Assembly (NCBI GenBank): GCA_018222345.1
Contig: JAAFAL010000006.1
Location: 1-47,638 of the forward strand
Direction: 5' to 3'
DNA length: 47,638 nt
Source: a bacterium
GTDB taxonomy: Bacteria; Pseudomonadota; Gammaproteobacteria; Nevskiales; OUC007
The notes beneath the pieces are model-generated. The model saw only the letters and a program-made list of their open reading frames with translations. It was not told the origin of the DNA and did no database searches. Position 1 is the first letter of the stretch. Each line of letters starts with the position of its first letter. Made by a program: the position numbers and the translations under genes. Positions 33,367-41,947 of this stretch are shown here, in pieces.

Positions 33367-34425
33367 ATGGCACTGAAGGGAGTTGGCCGAGGCGCATGTG
33401 CGCTGGCAGTTGCGAGTGCGTGTTGCGTGGCTGGGTTTGTGGCCTACGCGCAAGATGAAGGGGACATCAAACCGTTGCCAGCCGAGCAAATGCCGCTGGC
33501 GGCCGAGTCTTTGCTGCTCGATGTGGTCAACACCGGCAAGCGCTATGTGGCGGTTGGTGAGCGCGGCCACGTGGTGGCATCGCTGGATGGCAAAGGTTGG
33601 GTGCAGGCCTCGGTGCCGACGCGCGCGACGCTGACTGCCGTGAGCTTTGTCAGCGACCAGAAAGGTTGGGCCGTGGGCCACGATGCGTCGATCATCGGCA
33701 CCACCGATGGTGGGCAGACCTGGACGCTGCAACAATTCTTGCCGGAACTGCAAAATCCGCTGCTCGACGTGTTGTTTCTCAACGAAGACATTGGCTATGC
33801 CGTCGGCGCTTACAGCAGCTTCTACCGTACTAGCGACGGCGGGAGCACCTGGGAAGAGCACCCTACGCCCGCGCGTGATGACGAATGGCATTTCAATGCG
33901 ATTACCCAGCTCAACGACGGTACGCTCATCATTGTTGGTGAGTTCGGCACCATCGCCGTGTCTGGCGACCGCGGCGAAACCTGGACCAAGGTCAACGCCC
34001 CGTACGAGGGCTCCTACTTTGGTGCGACGCCATACGGCGCATCCGGCGTGCTGATTTTCGGCCTGCGCGGTAATGCCTTTGTGGCGGAAACCGTGTTGCC
34101 GACTGAAGATGGCGCTGACGAGAGTGCCGACGACGCAGCCACCGAAGACGATGAGGCGCTCGACGATGACGGCGCTGGTGACAGTTACGAAGTGAACTGG
34201 AGTCGTGTCAATACGGGTACGCAGCAAACCCTGCTGGGTGCTGATGTGCTGGACAGCGGCGACAGTGTCGTCGTTGGCCTCAACAGCACTGTGTTGCAAA
34301 TCGTCGATGGCCAGCGCGCCGTGCCGATGAACACGGGCGTTGATGGCAGCCTGAATGCCGTACTGGTGGAGGGCAGCAAGTTGCTGTTCGTGGGCGACAA
34401 CGGTACGCAGGTCGCTGCCCGCTAG
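33367..34425 (+). CDS. YCF48-like beta-propeller protein
   Basis: The 352-residue product starts after an excellent ribosome site (AAGGAGGAG) and has a signal peptide (cleavage near residue 28, YAQD). The body is a set of BNR/YCF48-type propeller blades with the repeating pattern GWAVGHDASIIGTTDGGQTW, GYAVGAYSSFYRTSDGGSTW and GEFGTIAVSGDRGETWTK. A low-complexity acidic insertion (about residues 245-270, rich in Asp/Glu/Ala) interrupts the later blades. It probably acts in the periplasm as an accessory or assembly factor for the adjacent RND permease; genes of this type regularly sit between DUF1329 and MMPL genes. Confidence 0.85.
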   Translation: MALKGVGRGACALAVASACCVAGFVAYAQDEGDIKPLPAEQMPLAAESLLLDVVNTGKRYVAVGERGHVVASLDGKGWVQASVPTRATLTAVSFVSDQKGWAVGHDASIIGTTDGGQTWTLQQFLPELQNPLLDVLFLNEDIGYAVGAYSSFYRTSDGGSTWEEHPTPARDDEWHFNAITQLNDGTLIIVGEFGTIAVSGDRGETWTKVNAPYEGSYFGATPYGASGVLIFGLRGNAFVAETVLPTEDGADESADDAATEDDEALDDDGAGDSYEVNWSRVNTGTQQTLLGADVLDSGDSVVVGLNSTVLQIVDGQRAVPMNTGVDGSLNAVLVEGSKLLFVGDNGTQVAAR

Positions 34426-34476
34426 GCGGCGACGGATAACAATGAATAACTCTCTGCATTTTATGGGGGCAGCGGC

Positions 34477-37287
34477 ATGATTTCCGCAAAAGATATTCTT
34501 CGCATTGTCGAGCCGATTGTTTACGGCAAGCGCTGGTTGGGGATGACCATTCTGTTGATCCTGACCGCATTTTTCGGTTATCACGCGTCGCAGATTCAGC
34601 CCGATGCCGGATTTGAAAAATCCATTCCGCAAGAGCACCCCTACATGGAGGTGCTCAACCAGTACAAATCAACATTTGGCGGTGGCAACCTGGTCAAGGT
34701 TGCACTGATTCAGGAAGACGGTAGCGAAATCTACAACGAGGTCTTCATGCAAACGCTGCGTGAAGTCACCGACGCGGTGTTCTTCCTGCCGGGTGTTGAC
34801 CGCTCGCGGGTGTCGTCGCTGTTCACGCCCGACGTGCGCTACACCGAAGTGGTCGAAGGCGGTTTTGCCGGTGGCAACGTGGTGCCGGCTGAATACGCCC
34901 CCACCGAAGACATGTTCCGCCTGGTCAAGACCAACGTTGGCAAGGCCGGCATCATCGGCCGCCTGGTCACCGAAGACCAAACCGGCGCCATGGTCAATGG
35001 CGAACTGCTGGAATTCGACCCGGTTTCCGGCGAGAAAATCGACTATCAAGAGGTTGCCGACGACCTCGAAAACAACATCCGTGGCCCAGTTGAAAGCACC
35101 AAGCGCTGGGTGCTGACGCTCAAAGAAGACGTCACGGTGCAAGACACCGAAGACGGCGAGCCTCATACCTACCCGGCGGGCCACACGGTCAAGACGCTTT
35201 ATTCCGAGCCCGGCTTCCTCGACAAGACTATCTTCGAGTGGGAGCTGACGCGCACTGACGATGGCGTAACCCGCCGCAGCGCCGTGCGCGGCTGGGCGCT
35301 GGAAGTACGCGAAGAGACCAACCCCGACCACGTGCCAAACATCAAGGTGCACATCATCGGCTTTGCCAAGGTGGTGGGCGATGTGACCGACGCCACGCTG
35401 GAAGTGGTGTTGTTCTTCCTGCTCACGCTGCTGATGACCATGGTGCTGCTGTGGGTTTACACCGGCTCATTCAAGCTGGCCGTGCTGCCGCTGATTTGTT
35501 CGGTGGTAGCGGTGATCTGGGAGTTCGGCCTGCTGCGGATTTTTGGCTACGGGCTCGATCCGTTCGCCATCCTGGTGCCGTTCCTGGTCTTGTCGGTATC
35601 GGTCAGCCACGGTGTGCAGTATGTGAACGCCTGGGTAGCCGAGATTGCGCACAACGACCGCAACAGTTTTGACGCCTCGGTGGAAACCTTCCGCCGCCTG
35701 GCCATCCCTGGCACAACGGCGCTGATCACAGATACCGCAGGCTTCCTCACGATCCTGCTAATCCCCATCGACATCATCCGCGAGATGTCGCTCAATGCAG
35801 CCTTCGGCATTCTCGCGATTATCGTTACCAACAAGGTGATGATGCCGATCTGGCTGACCTGGGTCGAGATCAAGGACAAGGAAGCCTTCAAGCGCAAACA
35901 GGACACACGCGACCGCTTCGGCGACGGCTTGTGGCGCCTGATCGCGAAAAACACCCGCCGTACGCCAGCCATCATTACCTTGCTGATCTGCTCGGTGCTG
36001 CTGGGTTGGTCGATGTGGAAGTACGACGACCTGCAAGTGGGTGATTCGCAAGCCGGCGTGCCGGAACTGCGCCCCGACTCGCGCTACAACATCGACTCCA
36101 ACGCGATTGTCGATAACTTCGCGATTGGCGTGGATATCCTCAAGGTGATTGCCGAGACGGCACCCAATGCCTGCATCCGCTACCAGCAGATGGAAAACAT
36201 CGACCGTTTTGCATGGCACATGACCAACCTCGAAAAAGAGGTGCAGTCGGTGATCTCGATGCCGCAGGTGGCCAAGGTGATCAACGCGGGTTGGAACGAA
36301 GGCTCGATGGCCTGGCGCATTCTGCCGCGCAACCGCGACGTCATGGTGCAGGCGATCACGCCTATCGAAACGTCAACGGGTTTGCTCAACCCGGATTGCT
36401 CGGCGATACCGGTGCTGATCTTCACCCGTGATCACAAGGCCAAGACCATCACCACCATCACCGACGCGGTGAAGGAATTCAACACCACCAATGCTGAGGA
36501 GTTCTTCGCTGCCAACAGCGATGTCACGCCTGAGTACTGTGCCGACAAGGCCGCGGTGCGTACTGAAATGGGCCAATTGGCGGTCGAGCGCGACACCATG
36601 GCCAAGCTGCAGACCGCGCAGCCTGACCCGGCACGTGCTGACGAGCTTGTTGCGATGAACAACAAGATGGACGAGCTGCAGGCCAAGTTCGAGGGCATGG
36701 AGAAATACTGCCCTGTGAACTACGCCTTGGCGTCCGGCAACGTCGGCGTTATGGCCGCCACCAACGAGGTGGTCAAGGCGCAGGAAATCCAGGTGGTGAT
36801 GTGGGTTTACGTCGTCGTCCTGATCTTCCTGTGGCTGTCCTTCCACAGCGCCGCCGGTGTGTTCTGCGTGGTGCTGCCACTGTCGCTGGTGTCGGTGATG
36901 GCCTACGCGGTGATGGCGGTGCTGGGTATCGGCCTCAAGGTGGCTACGCTGCCGGTGGTCGCGCTGGCTGTCGGTATCGGCGTTGACTACGGAATTTACG
37001 TGTTCGCGCAATTTGCCGAGGGGGTCGGCAAGGGCCAAAGCCTGGAAGAGGCCTTCTACAACACGCTCAAACAATCCGGCAAGGCGGTGATCTTCACCGG
37101 TGTCGCGCTGGGTATTGGCGTGGGCACGTGGCTGTTCTCGGCACTGCAGTTCCAGGCCGACATGGGCATCCTGCTGGTGTTCATGTTTACCGCCAACATG
37201 TTTGGTGCGATCTTGGTCATGCCAGCCCTTGGGCATTTCATGCTCACCAAGGAAGCAGCGATGAAGTCTGGGATTTCAGGCCACTAG
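34477..37287 (+). CDS. MMPL/RND-superfamily exporter
   Basis: The 936-residue inner-membrane protein has the RND duplication: TM1 near residues 20-38, a periplasmic domain, TM2-6 (about 300-450; VVLFFLLTLLMTMVLLWVYT, then LVPFLVLSVSVSHGVQYVNA), a second periplasmic domain, and TM7-12 at the C-terminus (GIGVDYGIYVFAQFAEG). The sterol-sensing-like and MMPL-type motifs and the length fit hydrophobe exporters (HAE2/HpnN-like) rather than AcrB-type drug pumps. It has four Cys in its second loop. The upstream three genes encode envelope proteins, so the set may move a lipid-like molecule across the envelope. A strong terminator follows. Confidence 0.88.
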   Translation: MISAKDILRIVEPIVYGKRWLGMTILLILTAFFGYHASQIQPDAGFEKSIPQEHPYMEVLNQYKSTFGGGNLVKVALIQEDGSEIYNEVFMQTLREVTDAVFFLPGVDRSRVSSLFTPDVRYTEVVEGGFAGGNVVPAEYAPTEDMFRLVKTNVGKAGIIGRLVTEDQTGAMVNGELLEFDPVSGEKIDYQEVADDLENNIRGPVESTKRWVLTLKEDVTVQDTEDGEPHTYPAGHTVKTLYSEPGFLDKTIFEWELTRTDDGVTRRSAVRGWALEVREETNPDHVPNIKVHIIGFAKVVGDVTDATLEVVLFFLLTLLMTMVLLWVYTGSFKLAVLPLICSVVAVIWEFGLLRIFGYGLDPFAILVPFLVLSVSVSHGVQYVNAWVAEIAHNDRNSFDASVETFRRLAIPGTTALITDTAGFLTILLIPIDIIREMSLNAAFGILAIIVTNKVMMPIWLTWVEIKDKEAFKRKQDTRDRFGDGLWRLIAKNTRRTPAIITLLICSVLLGWSMWKYDDLQVGDSQAGVPELRPDSRYNIDSNAIVDNFAIGVDILKVIAETAPNACIRYQQMENIDRFAWHMTNLEKEVQSVISMPQVAKVINAGWNEGSMAWRILPRNRDVMVQAITPIETSTGLLNPDCSAIPVLIFTRDHKAKTITTITDAVKEFNTTNAEEFFAANSDVTPEYCADKAAVRTEMGQLAVERDTMAKLQTAQPDPARADELVAMNNKMDELQAKFEGMEKYCPVNYALASGNVGVMAATNEVVKAQEIQVVMWVYVVVLIFLWLSFHSAAGVFCVVLPLSLVSVMAYAVMAVLGIGLKVATLPVVALAVGIGVDYGIYVFAQFAEGVGKGQSLEEAFYNTLKQSGKAVIFTGVALGIGVGTWLFSALQFQADMGILLVFMFTANMFGAILVMPALGHFMLTKEAAMKSGISGH

Positions 37288-37304
37288 GCCGGAGCCCAGA
37301 AACG

Positions 37305-37332
37305 AAAAAGCCCCGCGACGCGGGGCTTTTTT
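37305..37332. terminator. Bidirectional rho-independent terminator
   Basis: The stem AAAAAGCCCCGC/GCGGGGCTTTTTT with a three-base loop has a T-run on both strands. It closes the rightward DUF1302-MMPL operon and could also stop leftward transcripts from apaH. Confidence 0.95.
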
Positions 37333-37415
37333 GTGGGTCTAAAGATTTAAGCGTGATTGCTGGCAACCACCACGCTAACTGCGAATAGCCTACGTTCTGT
37401 AGAAACAGCTGTGTA

Positions 37416-38246
37416 TCAGCCGGGCTGCCGATGCGCCCTGCAAGCCAAGCTATGTAGCTCGCCACTGTCGATATCCAATGCCGTCAGCGCACCACCCCAA
37501 ACACAACCCGTGTCCAAGCCGCGTACGTTGTGATCCGGCCATTGCACCTGACCCAAGGTGCTCCAGTGTCCAAAAACCACGCCCGTGTCTCGGCTGGCTC
37601 GGCCGGCCGCAGCAAACCATGGCGTTGCTCCGGGCGGCGCCTCGCCGGGCGGCATTTTGTGATCCAACAACAGGCTGCCGTCGCGGTCGCAATAGCGCAG
37701 CCGGGTGAAACAGTTGATGGCAAAACGTTGGCGCTCCAGGCCGCGCAGCTTTGGCGACCATTGACGTGGGCCGTCGCCGTACATGCCGGCGAGCAGGGTG
37801 CGGTACTTCGGGCCGCGCAAGACCTGTTGCACCGCATCAGCTTCGCTCAGGGCGTCGTCAATCGTCCATTCGGGTGGCAGGCCGGCATGAACCATGGCCA
37901 GGTTTCGCTCTGCGTCGAAGTGCAGCAGCGGGCGGTGGCGCAGCCACGTCAGCAAGTCCTCGGCGTCGTTGGCTGCCACAATGGCATCGAGATCACCGCG
38001 CCGCTTGGGCGAGACACCCGCGGCCTGGGCCAGTAGGTGCAGGTCGTGATTGCCAAGCACGCAGTTCAGGCGTTCACGCAGGGCATAGACCTTGCGCAGG
38101 CAGGCCAGTGAGTCCGGCCCGCGGCTGACTAAATCACCTACCAGCCGTAGGCGGTCGTCCGGGCGTTTGTCGAAGCCGATCTGCGCAGTCAGTTGCGCGA
38201 ACTCATCCGCACAACCCTGCAGGTCACCGATGGCAAACGTCGCCAT
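37416..38246 (-). CDS. apaH: Diadenosine tetraphosphatase (symmetrical), ApaH
   Basis: ApaH hydrolyses Ap4A to two ADP and also removes Np4 caps from RNA. The 276-residue protein has the metallophosphoesterase motifs in order: FAIGDLQGC (residues 4-12), VGDLVSRGPDSL (about 36-47), and LGNHDLH (about 64-70), followed by the family-typical WLRHRPLLHF and MVHAGLPPEW. The usual neighbours ksgA and apaG are not here, so it stands alone between the MMPL terminator and the Flp pilus operon. The start at 38246 is the first ATG and leads straight into the first motif. Confidence 0.95.
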   Translation of the reverse strand: MATFAIGDLQGCADEFAQLTAQIGFDKRPDDRLRLVGDLVSRGPDSLACLRKVYALRERLNCVLGNHDLHLLAQAAGVSPKRRGDLDAIVAANDAEDLLTWLRHRPLLHFDAERNLAMVHAGLPPEWTIDDALSEADAVQQVLRGPKYRTLLAGMYGDGPRQWSPKLRGLERQRFAINCFTRLRYCDRDGSLLLDHKMPPGEAPPGATPWFAAAGRASRDTGVVFGHWSTLGQVQWPDHNVRGLDTGCVWGGALTALDIDSGELHSLACRAHRQPG

Positions 38247-38299
38247 CTCAGCGGCCGCTTGGTGCCGACAAACGGCATGCTGTGAGACGTTTTCGCTGC

Positions 38300-38371
38300 G
38301 CGGTCATCCGCGCGTGACAAGCGGTGCTCATAAGGGATAGTCCGGACTTGGCGCCAGGCGGTCATCCGCGC
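38300..38371. promoter_or_regulatory. Direct repeats upstream of the flp/tad operon
   Basis: The 14-bp word GCGGTCATCCGCGC occurs at 38300-38313 and 38358-38371, exactly 58 bp apart; each has an inner palindrome (GCGG-TCAT-CCGC). They lie in the 206-bp gap between divergent apaH and flp. Repeated palindromic sites in a promoter region suggest a regulator binding site, but no regulator is known to me for this word. Confidence 0.5.
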
Positions 38372-38452
38372 AACAATGACCATGCAACATCAGCGCAGCA
38401 ATGCGCGCCCTGAAATTGGCCGTGCGAAGACTGTCGGCCTGGAGATAAAACA

Positions 38453-38653
38453 ATGTTTCAAACTTTGCTGACACTGTACAAATTCTACCGTGATGACGAA
38501 GGCGCCAGTGCCGTTGAATATGGCCTGGTCGTTGGATTGATTGCGGTCGCGCTGATTTTGGTGCTTGGTGCGCTTGGCGGTGGGCTCGAGGGCCTGTTTC
38601 AGGATGCCGCCGATTGTGTGAGCGGTAGCGCAGAATGCGCCGCTGAGGAATAG
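38453..38653 (+). CDS. flp: Flp-type pilin prepilin
   Basis: The 66-residue product is the main subunit of Flp/Tad pili. It has a short leader ending in Gly17, then ASAVEYGLVVGLIAVALILV: the Flp processing motif with Glu and Tyr at mature positions 5 and 6 and a hydrophobic helix. A GGAG ribosome site lies upstream. The C-terminal tail has two Cys (DCVSGSAEC), which may form a loop. The prepilin peptidase gene that should process it begins 29 bp downstream. Confidence 0.94.
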   Translation: MFQTLLTLYKFYRDDEGASAVEYGLVVGLIAVALILVLGALGGGLEGLFQDAADCVSGSAECAAEE

Positions 38654-38682
38654 GCCGCCACGAAGCGATTGCCGCTGTTCCG

Positions 38683-39144
38683 ATGACATGGCAACTGGCC
38701 GCCAGCGCGTGGGCGCTGAGCGTTGGCGCCGTCGATTGGCGGCGCCAACGCATTCCCAACGCCTTGTTGGTGCCGGGCTTGTTGTTGGCCGCGGCGGCCT
38801 TGGCGGGCTGGGGCGCATCATTGAACCTGCGCAGCGCCGTGGTCGCCGTATTGATTGCCCTGGGTTTATCGTTGCCGGGCTATGTGCTCGGCAAAACCGG
38901 CGCCGGCGACGTCAAGTGTTTGGCTGTCATGGCGGGCTGCGTCGGCGCAGTGGGGGCGATCGAGTTGTTTTTGTTGAGTAGCCTGATGTTGGGGTTGGCG
39001 TGCGGCGTGCAATATTGGCGCCAGCGCCGTGCTGTCCAGTCATCGGCCAGCGTCACACAGCGCCTGCCCATGGGGCCAGCGCTGGTCGCGGGGTTCTTGA
39101 GCGTCGTCTGGTTTGGCCCGTGGCTATTGGCCGGCCTGGCATGA
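38683..39144 (+). CDS. cpaA: Prepilin peptidase CpaA/TadV (A24 family)
   Basis: This 153-residue integral membrane aspartic protease removes the leader from Flp and TadE-like pseudopilins. Both catalytic Asp are seen: D18 in GAVDWRRQRIPN and D76 in the GxGD motif (KTGAGDVKCLAV). About four to five membrane segments cover the rest. It lacks the N-terminal methylase domain of PilD, as is normal for CpaA. The stop overlaps the tadE start (ATGA). Confidence 0.94.
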   Translation: MTWQLAASAWALSVGAVDWRRQRIPNALLVPGLLLAAAALAGWGASLNLRSAVVAVLIALGLSLPGYVLGKTGAGDVKCLAVMAGCVGAVGAIELFLLSSLMLGLACGVQYWRQRRAVQSSASVTQRLPMGPALVAGFLSVVWFGPWLLAGLA

Positions 39145-39626
39145 ATTTCAAGGTTCGCCAAGCTGGCGCAACGGCCACCGAGTTCGCGCTGGTGTTTCCG
39201 TTGTTGTTCCTGCTGCTGTACGGCATGATTGTTTACGCCTACGTGTTCTTGGTGAACGAGTCGATCACCTATGTGGCGCAGGAAGCAGCCGAGGCAGCGG
39301 TGGCGGTTGACCCCAATGACCCGCCACCCGGAGGTTACGAGGCGCAAGTGATACAGCGCGTGCGCACCACCGCCGTTGACCTGCTGGCGTGGCTGCCTGC
39401 CAGCCAGCGCGAGCGGGTTGTTGGCGGTTCGGGTGAGAAGGTGCAAGTGCAGCTTGAAACCAGTGGCGGGCAGCAGGTTGTGCGTGTTGATATGCGGTTC
39501 GATCTGGATGGCTTGTTTCCAACAATTGCCTTGCCGCTGGTCGGCCGCGTGCCACCCATGCCAGAATCGCTGGGCGCCAATGCGATTGCGTTGTTAGACC
39601 CCGGCATTGAAGCCGGCGGGGGCTGA
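39141..39626 (+). CDS. tadE: TadE-like pseudopilin
   Basis: The 161-residue product begins with a short basic leader and the TadE motif QAGATATEFALVFPLLFLLL: Glu after ATAT, then a long hydrophobic helix. The remainder is periplasmic and unremarkable. The start at 39141 overlaps the cpaA stop; a longer frame upstream from 39000 runs through cpaA and is rejected. TadE-type proteins are minor pilins needed for Flp pilus assembly. A gap of 52 bp to a 14-codon ORF follows. Confidence 0.9.
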   Translation: MNFKVRQAGATATEFALVFPLLFLLLYGMIVYAYVFLVNESITYVAQEAAEAAVAVDPNDPPPGGYEAQVIQRVRTTAVDLLAWLPASQRERVVGGSGEKVQVQLETSGGQQVVRVDMRFDLDGLFPTIALPLVGRVPPMPESLGANAIALLDPGIEAGGG

Positions 39627-39678
39627 CCGGGCAAAACGCCCGCGCAAGTGGCATTGTGCGATTGAGGGAGGAGCAGAA

Positions 39679-39723
39679 ATGACGATTGGTCAATACCGCC
39701 AGTACAAGGCAAGCGCCCAATGA
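39679..39723 (+). CDS. 14-codon leader ORF coupled to cpaB
   Basis: A very strong ribosome site (GGGAGGAG) precedes an ATG at 39679 and a 14-codon frame (MTIGQYRQYKASAQ) whose TGA overlaps the cpaB ATG at 39720. cpaB itself has only a distant AAGG upstream. The arrangement suggests ribosomes load on the short frame and pass to cpaB. It may be a leader peptide only, or the decayed start of a lost gene. It is not proof of a functional peptide. Confidence 0.5.
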   Translation: MTIGQYRQYKASAQ

Positions 39724-40628
39724 GCAGCGGCACACTCAAGCTATTGGCCGTTGCCATGGTGGTGCTGGCATTGATTGCCGGCGTTGCCGCCTGGCGGCTG
39801 AGCACCCAGTACTCAGAGCAAGCCCGCGTGGCTGCAACCCAGCAGGCTGCGGTGCGCGAGGCACAAAAAACCCGCACACTGCTGGTAGTGGCCACCAAGC
39901 CGATTACCGCTTTTGAGCCGATCCCCGCCGATGCGGTGGCACTTGCCAGCGTAGAGATTGCGCCGAATGCATTCTTCACTGCTGTCGAAGATGTTGCCGA
40001 GCGCACACCGCTGGTCGATATCGATGTCGGCGCGCCAGTGACGCCGCGTTACTTTGGCGCCATCAACCAGTTGGCGCGCATCATTCCCCAAGGCAGCAAG
40101 GCGATGTCGTTCGAGATCGATGATGTTGTCGCTGTGGGTGGCTTTGTGCGCCCCGGCGACACCGTGGATGTGCTGATGTATGTGCGCGGCCTTGGCAGCA
40201 ACGCCACCAGCCAAGCGCGTACCTTGCTCGAAGAGGCTTTGGTGCTGGGCTATGAAGAGCGGATTATTGACCGGCCAGAGGGCGCCGGAGGCGATGGCGG
40301 CAATCAACGCCGGCGCATCCGCACGGCGGTGATTGCTGTGCCCGATGACGAGGTTACCCGCGTGTTGTTGGGCGACAGCGTGGGCACATTGCGCCTGGCG
40401 CTGCACGGCGCGCAGGTACTGGACGGTGATGAATTGCCGGGTGAAAGCGGCGAGTTGCCATTGATTAGCGACTCCGACGCTGAAAAAGCCGAAGACGACA
40501 AGCCGGATGTGATTACTCTGGCCGAACTGACGGCGCTGAAAAAAGCCCAGGGCGACAAACCCAAGCCGCCACCGCGCCCCGCGGTCTATGTGTATCGCGG
40601 CAACGATATTGAAACGGTGCGCCCATGA
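39720..40628 (+). CDS. cpaB: Flp pilus assembly protein CpaB/RcpC
   Basis: The 302-residue protein has one N-terminal membrane anchor (TLKLLAVAMVVLALIAGVAA), then a SAF domain (LLVVATKPITAFEPIPADAV) and the family segment FEIDDVVAVGGFVRPGDTVDV. CpaB/RcpC sits in the periplasm and helps the secretin CpaC. The last 60 residues are acidic then proline-rich. Its ATG overlaps the stop of the 14-codon ORF, and its stop overlaps cpaC (ATGA). Confidence 0.92.
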   Translation: MSSGTLKLLAVAMVVLALIAGVAAWRLSTQYSEQARVAATQQAAVREAQKTRTLLVVATKPITAFEPIPADAVALASVEIAPNAFFTAVEDVAERTPLVDIDVGAPVTPRYFGAINQLARIIPQGSKAMSFEIDDVVAVGGFVRPGDTVDVLMYVRGLGSNATSQARTLLEEALVLGYEERIIDRPEGAGGDGGNQRRRIRTAVIAVPDDEVTRVLLGDSVGTLRLALHGAQVLDGDELPGESGELPLISDSDAEKAEDDKPDVITLAELTALKKAQGDKPKPPPRPAVYVYRGNDIETVRP

Positions 40629-41947
40629 TTCGCCTTGTCCTGATTTTGCTATTGGTCGGCGGCTTGGCGACTCCGGCGCTGGCGTATTTGCCGCCTGATC
40701 GCATTCTTGTGCTCGACAAGGGCACGCATAAATTGTTGCGCCAGGGCCAGGCGGTCAAGCGTGTTGCCGTGGGCGACCCCAGCGTCGCCGACGTCAATGT
40801 CATCAATCGCCGCGAGGTGCTCGTTACTGGCAAAACCCTCGGCGTCACCAGCCTGATTGTCTGGGACGCGGCCACCAACACGCCCAGTGAATACCGCATC
40901 ACCGTTCGCCCGGCGCAAGACCTGAGCAACCCGGCGCCACCGAATCCGGCGCTGGCCAATGCCCGCGTGCAACCCGGCAAGGCGGTGTCGGGCAGCGTCG
41001 ACAGCCTGGCTGCGGCGCGTGCTGCAAACGCCCAAGCCCAAGGTGGCGATGCGCCAGTGAACACGCTGCAGGTGAATGTCGATACCCAGGTCATGGCGGC
41101 AATCAAGATTGTCGAAGTCAATCGCACCACGCTGCAGCAGTACGGCTTCAACTTCATCAACAACACACTGAATACCACGGTGGTCGTATCGCCACCAGGT
41201 ACTTTGTCGTCGATCTCCAACTCTGGCGCAGGCGGGTTTGACTTGCAGTCGAGCAGCGGCTTCCGCGCTGTTCAGGATGCCTTCCAGTTGGCCGTGGGTG
41301 ATGCCTCGCAAAGCGTGCTGGGCGTGCTCAGCTTGCTGGAACGCCAGGGCCTGGCGCGCACGTTGGCCGAGCCCAGCCTGGTGGCCACCAGCGGCCAGTC
41401 GGCGAGCTTTTTGGCCGGTGGCGAGTTCCCTATCCCGGTGGTGCAGGGCAACAGCAACGCAGTATCGATTGAGTTCAAGGAATTCGGCGTGCGCCTGAAC
41501 ATGACCCCCACCGTGCTCGACGCCGACCGCATTGTCATCAAGGTGGCGCCGGAGGTCAGCGAGTTGGACTTCACTACCGGCGTACAAAGCGGTGGCGTGT
41601 CGGTGCCTAGCCTTATCGTCCGGCGCACCGATACGACCGTGGAGTTGGGCGACGGCGAGAGTTTTGTCATCAGCGGCCTGATCAACGACCAACTCACCAG
41701 CAATGTCAGCAAAGTGCCGTTCTTGGGCGACCTGCCTTACATCGGAGCGTTTTTCCGCAGCAGCCGCTACTCGCGCGCCGAGCGCGAATTGATCATGGTG
41801 GTTACGCCGCGCATCGTTCGGCCATTTGCCGCCGGTGCCGATTTGCCGCCGTTGCCCGGCGCGCAGTACGACGACTACCGCCCCGATTTCGACGACACCA
41901 TGTTCCTCGAAACCGGCGACTTTGACGCCACCGGGTTCTCCGACTAA
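40625..41947 (+). CDS. cpaC: Flp pilus secretin CpaC/RcpA
   Basis: The outer-membrane secretin channel of the Tad system, 440 residues. A signal peptide (cut after TPALA, residue about 20) precedes the pilus-secretin N-terminal domain (ILVLDKGTHKLLRQGQAVKR to GVTSLIVWD), and the C-terminal secretin domain includes LLERQGLARTLAEPSLVATS, FLAGGEFPIPV and LPYIGAFFRSSRYSRAEREL. No BON domain is evident. It overlaps cpaB and cpaE by a few bases. Confidence 0.95.
   Translation: MIRLVLILLLVGGLATPALAYLPPDRILVLDKGTHKLLRQGQAVKRVAVGDPSVADVNVINRREVLVTGKTLGVTSLIVWDAATNTPSEYRITVRPAQDLSNPAPPNPALANARVQPGKAVSGSVDSLAAARAANAQAQGGDAPVNTLQVNVDTQVMAAIKIVEVNRTTLQQYGFNFINNTLNTTVVVSPPGTLSSISNSGAGGFDLQSSSGFRAVQDAFQLAVGDASQSVLGVLSLLERQGLARTLAEPSLVATSGQSASFLAGGEFPIPVVQGNSNAVSIEFKEFGVRLNMTPTVLDADRIVIKVAPEVSELDFTTGVQSGGVSVPSLIVRRTDTTVELGDGESFVISGLINDQLTSNVSKVPFLGDLPYIGAFFRSSRYSRAERELIMVVTPRIVRPFAAGADLPPLPGAQYDDYRPDFDDTMFLETGDFDATGFSD

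Noticed and set aside
33286-34638. Leftward 450-codon frame opposite the YCF48-like gene
   Set aside because: It runs antisense to a gene with a signal peptide, strong ribosome site and clear propeller repeats; no family resemblance.
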